Origin: Rhodobacteraceae bacterium S2214
GTDB lineage: Bacteria; Pseudomonadota; Alphaproteobacteria; Rhodobacterales; Rhodobacteraceae
Assembly (NCBI GenBank): GCA_025141675.1
Contig: CP081161.1
Span: 3,077,501-3,141,500 of the forward strand
DNA: 64,000 nucleotides
Reading direction: 5' to 3'
Shown here: positions 59,956 through 64,000 of the stretch, in pieces
Layout: each line of letters starts with the position of its first letter
Numbering within the stretch: the stretch's first letter is position 1
Made by a program: the position numbers and the translations under genes
The notes under the pieces: model-generated
What the model was told of the DNA's origin: nothing
Seen by the model: the letters and a program-made list of their open reading frames with translations, nothing else
The model's database searches: none

Positions 59956-60029
59956 CCGGAAGCAACAGACTTCCGGTCCCTTTTGTAAAAGGGATCGCCC
60001 CCCACCAGCGTGTTACGCCCGTGGGGGCG
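59956..60029. promoter_or_regulatory. Three stacked hairpins in the lysR-ffh intergenic region
   Basis: CCGGAAG/CTTCCGG (59956-59976), TCCCTTTT-GT-AAAAGGGA (59977-59994) and CGCCCCCCAC/GTGGGGGCG (59996-60029). The last encloses an inner GCGT/ACGC stem (60008-60018). They lie back to back, 69 bases before the ffh start. The 285-base gap 59813-60097 shows no gene. They may form a structured ffh leader. Confidence 0.6.
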
Positions 60030-60097
60030 CTACTGCATTCAGCGTCTCGTTCCTATATGGAAAGGTGACGCAACCAACGACGAAAGGCTTAGTGCCG

Positions 60098-61606
60098 ATG
60101 TTTGAGAACCTATCAGAACGCCTTGGCGGCGTCTTCGACAAGCTCACCAAACAAGGGGCTTTGTCCGAAGACGACGTGAAAACAGCGCTGCGCGAAGTCC
60201 GCGTGGCCCTACTTGAGGCCGACGTTTCCCTGCCCGTCGCCCGTGATTTCGTCAAAGCGGTCGAAGCAAAAGCAACCGGTCAAGCCGTCACCAAATCCAT
60301 CACGCCCGGCCAGCAAGTCGTCAAGATCGTCCATGACGAACTTGAACATGTGTTGACCGGCGACAGTGATCCGGGTGCGCTGAAAATCGACAACCCGCCT
60401 GCCCCGATCTTGATGGTTGGTCTGCAAGGGTCCGGTAAAACCACAACCACTGCGAAGCTGGCGAAGCGTTTGAAAGAACGCGAAGGCAAGCGCGTGTTGA
60501 TGGCGTCGCTTGATACGAACCGCCCCGCGGCGATGGAACAGCTGGCAATCTTGGGCAACCAGATCGGTGTGGACACACTGCCAATCGTCAAAGGCGAAGA
60601 TCCGGTTGCGATTGCGAAACGCGCGAAAACCCAAGCGTCCCTTGGTGGCTACGACGTCTATATGCTTGATACCGCTGGTCGTTTGCACATCGACGAAGAA
60701 CTGATCGCGCAGGCCGCTGCCGTCCGTGACGTCGCCCAGCCGCGCGAAACCCTGCTCGTGGTTGATGGCCTGACGGGTCAAGACGCGGTCAACGTGGCCC
60801 AAGAATTCGACGACAAAATCGGCGTCAGCGGCGTTGTCCTGACACGGATGGACGGCGACGGACGCGGTGGTGCAGCACTTTCGATGCGTGCGATCACTGG
60901 TAAGCCGATCCGCTTCGTGGGTCTTGGTGAAAAGCTCGACGCGATTGAAACGTTTGAACCAAACCGTGTCGCTGGCCGCATTCTAGGCATGGGCGACATC
61001 GTCGCCCTTGTTGAAAAAGCCCAAGAAACCATCGAGGCCGAACAAGCTGAACGCATGATGAAGCGCTTCCAAAAAGGCGCGTTCAACATGAACGACCTGA
61101 AGATGCAGCTCGAACAGATGATGAAGATGGGCGGCATGGAAGGCATGATGGGGATGATGCCCGGCATGGGCAAAATGAAATCACAGATGGATAAGGCGGG
61201 CATGGATGACAGCATCCTGAAACGCCAAATCGCCCTGATCAATTCCATGACGAAGAAAGAACGCGCAAACCCTGCGTTGCTTGCCGCTTCTCGCAAGAAA
61301 CGGATCGCTAAGGGTGCGGGTCTTGAAGTGTCCGAGCTCAACAAACTCATCAAGCAGCATCGTCAGATGGCTGATATGATGAAGAAAATGGGCAAGATGG
61401 GTAAAGGCGGCATGCTGAAACAAGCCATGAAAGGCATGTTCGGCAAAGGCGGCGGAATGCCGGGCGGTATGCCCGACATGAACGATCCTGCTGCAATGGA
61501 AGCGGCGGCGAAAGCCCTGCAAGGCCAGATGCCAAAAGGCATGCCTGGTCTTGGCGGCGGCATGGGCCTCCCCCCCGGTTTGTCTGGCTTCGGGAAAAAG
61601 AAATAA
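60098..61606 (+). CDS. ffh: Signal recognition particle protein Ffh
   Basis: The 502-aa GTPase guides nascent membrane proteins to FtsY. It has an N domain (MFENLSERLGGVFDKLTKQG), a G domain with GLQGSGKTTTTAKLAKRL (about residues 106-123), DTNRPAA, DTAGR, TRMDGDGRGG and GLGEKLDAIE, and a methionine-rich M domain (about 325-502: MMKMGGMEGMMGMMPGMGKM). The C-terminal tail is unusually long and Gly/Met-rich. ATG 60098 matches the family; the upstream ATG 60065 would add 11 residues. Confidence 0.97.
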   Translation: MFENLSERLGGVFDKLTKQGALSEDDVKTALREVRVALLEADVSLPVARDFVKAVEAKATGQAVTKSITPGQQVVKIVHDELEHVLTGDSDPGALKIDNPPAPILMVGLQGSGKTTTTAKLAKRLKEREGKRVLMASLDTNRPAAMEQLAILGNQIGVDTLPIVKGEDPVAIAKRAKTQASLGGYDVYMLDTAGRLHIDEELIAQAAAVRDVAQPRETLLVVDGLTGQDAVNVAQEFDDKIGVSGVVLTRMDGDGRGGAALSMRAITGKPIRFVGLGEKLDAIETFEPNRVAGRILGMGDIVALVEKAQETIEAEQAERMMKRFQKGAFNMNDLKMQLEQMMKMGGMEGMMGMMPGMGKMKSQMDKAGMDDSILKRQIALINSMTKKERANPALLAASRKKRIAKGAGLEVSELNKLIKQHRQMADMMKKMGKMGKGGMLKQAMKGMFGKGGGMPGGMPDMNDPAAMEAAAKALQGQMPKGMPGLGGGMGLPPGLSGFGKKK

Positions 61607-61609
61607 GCC

Positions 61610-62134
61610 ATGAGCAATATGACCTTGCAAACAGAACGGCTGATCCTACGCCGCCCCGAACCGGGCGACTATGGTGCGTTTCGTGCGTTCATGACGTCTG
61701 ATCGGTCCAAAGGTCTTGATGGCCCGAAAAGCATCGGTGACACGTGGCGTGCATTCGCCGCCGAGCTGGGACATTGGGAAATCTTTGGGTACGGCATGTG
61801 GGCCGTGACAATCCGTGGCGACAACGACGCCGTCGCCCTTGTCGGCCCTTGGACACCCGAAGACTGGCCTGAAACCGAAATCGGCTGGATCGTACTGGAC
61901 CCTGCTGTCGAAGGTACCGGCGTCGCATACGAAGCGGCCAAAGCGGCCATCACGCATGCCTTTGACGCGCTGAACTGGCGCACAGCGGTCTCCTATATCG
62001 CCCCTGAAAATGTCCGCTCTATCGCCTTGGCGCAAAAGCTTGGTGCGACGCTCGATATTTCAGCCAAGACGCCTGCGTCCTATGGCGATTGCATCGTTTA
62101 CCGTCACCCCGATCCCGAGGGGGCGCATCGATGA
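61610..62134 (+). CDS. GNAT-family N-acetyltransferase
   Basis: The 174-aa protein has the RimJ/RimL-like start LQTERLILRRPEPGDYGAF, a WAVTIRGDND stretch, GWIVLDPAVEGTGVAYEAAK as the acetyl-CoA loop, and ENVRSIALAQKLGATL. It probably acetylates an N-terminal or side-chain amine; the target is unknown. It starts 3 bases after the ffh stop, within the ffh-aroQ-rpsP-rimM chain. ATG 61619 is an alternative start. Confidence 0.9.
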   Translation: MSNMTLQTERLILRRPEPGDYGAFRAFMTSDRSKGLDGPKSIGDTWRAFAAELGHWEIFGYGMWAVTIRGDNDAVALVGPWTPEDWPETEIGWIVLDPAVEGTGVAYEAAKAAITHAFDALNWRTAVSYIAPENVRSIALAQKLGATLDISAKTPASYGDCIVYRHPDPEGAHR

Positions 62135-62150
62135 CATATCCGACATCGCA

Positions 62151-62179
62151 GTGCACGGGTTGTGCACGCATTGTGCACG
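62151..62179. repeat. Three GTGCACG units spaced 11 bp apart
   Basis: GTGCACG occurs at 62151, 62162 and 62173; the last two lie within an exact 11-bp tandem TTGTGCACGCA. Each contains the palindrome GTGCAC. They lie between the GNAT stop and the aroQ start, about one helical turn apart. Confidence 0.65.
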
Positions 62180-62207
62180 CAAGTCACATGTTACTTTTGG
62201 GGGCCGC

Positions 62208-62504
62208 ATGACCGATACGACAACCAAAGCCGCCGACATCCTCAAGGGCCACCGCGAGAGCATCGACCGCCTCGACGCGATCCTCGTCTACACGCTTGGC
62301 GAACGCTTTAAACACACGCAGGCCGTAGGCGTTCTCAAAGCAGAACACGCCCTGCCCCCGTCCGATCCAGACCGCGAACAAAAACAGATCGCGCGGCTTA
62401 CCGACCTTGCAGACCGGGCCGATCTCGACCCGGAATTCGCCAAGAAATTCCTGAATTTCATTATTCAGGAAGTCATCCAACACCACAAACAACACCAATC
62501 CTAA
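62208..62504 (+). CDS. Chorismate mutase, AroQ class
   Basis: The 98-aa all-helical protein has ILKGHRESIDRLDAILVYTL, GERFKHTQAVGVLKAEHALP and FLNFIIQEVIQHH, the AroQ core that converts chorismate to prephenate. This single-domain form between ffh and rpsP is usual in alphaproteobacteria. ATG 62208 is chosen; the long upstream frame is a shadow of the GNAT gene. Confidence 0.9.
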   Translation: MTDTTTKAADILKGHRESIDRLDAILVYTLGERFKHTQAVGVLKAEHALPPSDPDREQKQIARLTDLADRADLDPEFAKKFLNFIIQEVIQHHKQHQS

Positions 62505-62530
62505 TAGACTGAAATTAAAGGACTAACACC

Positions 62531-62920
62531 ATGGCTATGAAAATTCGTCTCGCCCGCGGCGGTTCCAAAAAGCGCCCTCACTATTCTATCGTTGCAGCGG
62601 ACAGCCGCATGCCACGCGACGGTCGTTTCATCGAAAAACTCGGCACATATAACCCAATGCTGCCAAAAGACTCCGAAGAGCGCGTGAAAATGAACATGGA
62701 GCGCGTGAAGTACTGGTTGGGTGAAGGCGCACAGGTCACAGACCGTGTATCCCGTATGCTGGAAGCTGCAGGCGAACTGCCGAAGAAAGACCGGTCTAAC
62801 CCTAAAAAGGGTACACCAGGTAAAGCAGCACAAGCACGCGCAGAAGAAAAAGCGCAAAAAGCAGCAGACGCTGCTGAAGCCGCAGCTGCACCAGCTGAAG
62901 AAGCTGCAGCAGAAGAGTAA
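62531..62920 (+). CDS. rpsP: 30S ribosomal protein S16 with alanine/glutamate-rich tail
   Basis: The 129-aa protein has the S16 core ([49 protein letters not shown]) in about residues 1-80. A low-complexity tail rich in A, E and K follows, as in other Roseobacter S16 proteins. The ribosome site AAAGGA lies before the ATG. It is part of the ffh-aroQ-rpsP-rimM chain. Confidence 0.97.
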   Translation: MAMKIRLARGGSKKRPHYSIVAADSRMPRDGRFIEKLGTYNPMLPKDSEERVKMNMERVKYWLGEGAQVTDRVSRMLEAAGELPKKDRSNPKKGTPGKAAQARAEEKAQKAADAAEAAAAPAEEAAAEE

Positions 62921-63015
62921 ATCTCTGACGCTGGTCGGGCGGCGCATGTATTGCCGCCCGACCGCTCTTTTTCCAAAGATCGCGTTGCCGGTCTTTCGCA
63001 AAGGAGTTTGATCTG

Positions 63016-63534
63016 ATGACCACAGACACACGTGTAATCGTAGGCTCGCTTGGTGGCTCCTTTGGCGTCAAAGGTGAAGTCCGGCTGAAATCTTTTTGCG
63101 CAGACCCAGCCGCCATCGCCGACTACACACCGCTTTATGCCGAAGACGGCCGTGCCTTTACGCAGGTGGTTCTGACGGGCCAACTGAAAAACGGATTTTC
63201 CGCTCAAGTCTCTGGTATCACGACAAAAGAAGAAGCAGACGCGCTGCGCAACACGCCGCTTTATGCGGAACGCGATGCAATGCCGCCAGTGGATGACGAC
63301 GAATATTACTACGCAGACCTGATCGGCTTGACGGTGGTCGATACGGGCGGCGCGACGCTCGGCAAGGTCAAAAATGTGGTTGATCATGGCGCGGGCGATC
63401 TGCTGGAAATCACACCACCGACAACTCCCGAAACCGTATTTCTGCCCTTCACACAGGCCGCCGTGCCCACGGTCGACCTGAAATCAGGCAAAATCGTCGC
63501 GGATCCGCCAGCTGGTCTGTTCGCTGACGATTAG
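63016..63534 (+). CDS. rimM: Ribosome maturation factor RimM
   Basis: The 172-aa protein has the N-terminal VIVGSLGGSFGVKGEVRLKS motif and a C-terminal PRC-barrel with YYADLIGLTVVDTGG and LGKVKNVVDHGAGDLLEI, ending in PFTQAAVPTVDLKSG. It assists 30S assembly through S19. AAAGGAG lies before the ATG. trmD normally follows, but here repeat copy 6 and a sulfotransferase-like gene come next. Confidence 0.96.
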   Translation: MTTDTRVIVGSLGGSFGVKGEVRLKSFCADPAAIADYTPLYAEDGRAFTQVVLTGQLKNGFSAQVSGITTKEEADALRNTPLYAERDAMPPVDDDEYYYADLIGLTVVDTGGATLGKVKNVVDHGAGDLLEITPPTTPETVFLPFTQAAVPTVDLKSGKIVADPPAGLFADD

Positions 63535-63540
63535 GCCGCC

Positions 63541-63587
63541 TTTCTTTTGGTCATAAATATCTCGGGGGTATGGGGGCTGGCCCCCAT
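63541..63587 (+). repeat. Interspersed intergenic repeat, copy 6
   Basis: TTTCTTTTGGTC, then ATAAATATCTCGGGGG, then the hairpin ATGGGGGC (63570-63577) / GCCCCCAT (63580-63587). It begins 7 bases after the rimM stop. Confidence 0.9.
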
Positions 63588-63685
63588 GTCGTGACGCAAC
63601 AGGCAGCGCAAAACATCTGCAATGGCTTTACCCAGCCCCCTGATGACCGCCATACTTACGCCAAACCTCATGTCAGGCAAACCCG

Positions 63686-64000
63686 ATGGCAGATCAGCAG
63701 CAAATCCTTCTTCACCCCGGTTTTCATCGCACTGGCACCAGTTCGATGCAGCATTTCCTGTGGCTTAATCGGGATGCGTTGGCTCCCTATCTGACAATCC
63801 GGCTCACGCGTCATTTCAAGTCTGTCGCGCGCCTGTGCACCCGATATGCCACCACACAAAACCCGCTCGATCTGACAGATATGATCAGCGAACTTGACGC
63901 GGGCTTCGCCGCCACCCCGGTTCCAACGGGCCGTAACCTATTGATCAGTAGCGAAATGTTCTGTGGTGAAATTCCCGGACATGGGACCGTTATGGATTAC
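63686..64000 (+). CDS. Sulfotransferase-like protein, 5' part (truncated by window edge)
   Basis: An open frame from ATG 63686 runs off the window after 105 codons. The start MADQQQILLHPGFHRTGTSS contains a P-loop-like 5'-phosphosulfate motif (GFHRTGTSSMQ) as in PAPS-dependent sulfotransferases. AGG lies nine bases before the ATG. Residues 55-105 include a Ser-rich strand, LLISSEMFCGE, also typical of these proteins. It lies after rimM in the place of trmD. Confidence 0.75.
   Translation, partial: MADQQQILLHPGFHRTGTSSMQHFLWLNRDALAPYLTIRLTRHFKSVARLCTRYATTQNPLDLTDMISELDAGFAATPVPTGRNLLISSEMFCGEIPGHGTVMDY

Noticed and set aside
59813..60097. SRP RNA (ffs) gene upstream of ffh
   Set aside because: The conserved tetraloop region and GGAAGC/AGCAGCC-type asymmetric loop of SRP RNA are not present; only simple stacked hairpins are visible.
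1..64000. CRISPR arrays, IS elements, prophage, rRNA and tRNA genes
   Set aside because: I looked for direct-repeat arrays, transposase or integrase motifs and cloverleaf patterns and saw none; a short tRNA could still be missed by eye.

Overview
The window looks like chromosomal DNA of a marine alphaproteobacterium of the Rhodobacteraceae/Roseobacter group, perhaps Loktanella or Yoonia. Supporting signs are a split-b F0 ATP synthase operon (atpI-atpB-atpE-atpX-atpF), an ALDH16-type double aldehyde dehydrogenase, a glcDEF operon, DUF1523, DUF1285, DUF599 and DUF4159 proteins, and a roughly 45-bp intergenic repeat of a kind I associate with this family. The taxonomic call is an inference from gene content. 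No rRNA, tRNA, CRISPR array, insertion sequence or prophage is visible, and no gap between genes exceeds 300 bases.

Layout. 1-7107: surface glycan operon (NeuB, GT25, pyruvyl transferase-like protein, NeuC and two GT30/Kdo-transferase paralogues, all overlapping), ending tail to tail on rpe. 7231-11429: AraC regulator, deoC and an ALDH16 enzyme, a deoxyribose/acetaldehyde route. 11522-18725 (minus): a tightly coupled eight-gene operon of a coiled-coil protein, four small or membrane-anchored proteins, two large uncharacterised proteins and a classical AAA ATPase; this is the best candidate for an undescribed system. 18845-23207: L,D-transpeptidase, creatinase, an unknown protein and succinate-semialdehyde dehydrogenase. 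23321-26436: thioredoxin-fold protein, then an ECF sigma factor translationally coupled to a membrane-anchored VWA protein that may act as its anti-sigma factor. 26461-34831: hydroxypyruvate isomerase-like protein, DUF1285, and a MoxR/DUF58/BatA-DUF4159/amidotransferase-like module.

34842-46273: secreted and membrane proteins, glycolate oxidase glcDEF, a secreted serine protease, an Hsp20 gene with a ROSE-type RNA thermometer, polA, DUF2459, a CHCC zinc-finger protein and an ABC ATPase without a permease. 46373-50163: HIT protein, GT14 glycosyltransferase, sulfotransferase and a DUF115-like protein, a second surface-glycan patch. 50135-54785: PfkB-family sugar/nucleoside kinase, nth, an Ada-like repair protein, an OmpA-type lipoprotein, an FCD-type GntR regulator and an orphan gene. 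54941-57499 (minus): F0 ATP synthase operon. 57717-59812: ArsR regulator, DMT transporter and LysR regulator. 60098-64000: ffh, GNAT, aroQ, rpsP, rimM and the start of a sulfotransferase gene where trmD would be expected.

Regulatory structure adds to this picture. TGGT-N11-ACCA dyads occur both upstream of glcD and upstream of the distant GntR gene, suggesting one regulator for both. Six clear copies and one degraded copy of the intergenic repeat lie between genes. Other signals are a triple GTGCACG array with 11-bp spacing before aroQ, stacked hairpins before ffh, and several perfect dyads next to regulator genes.
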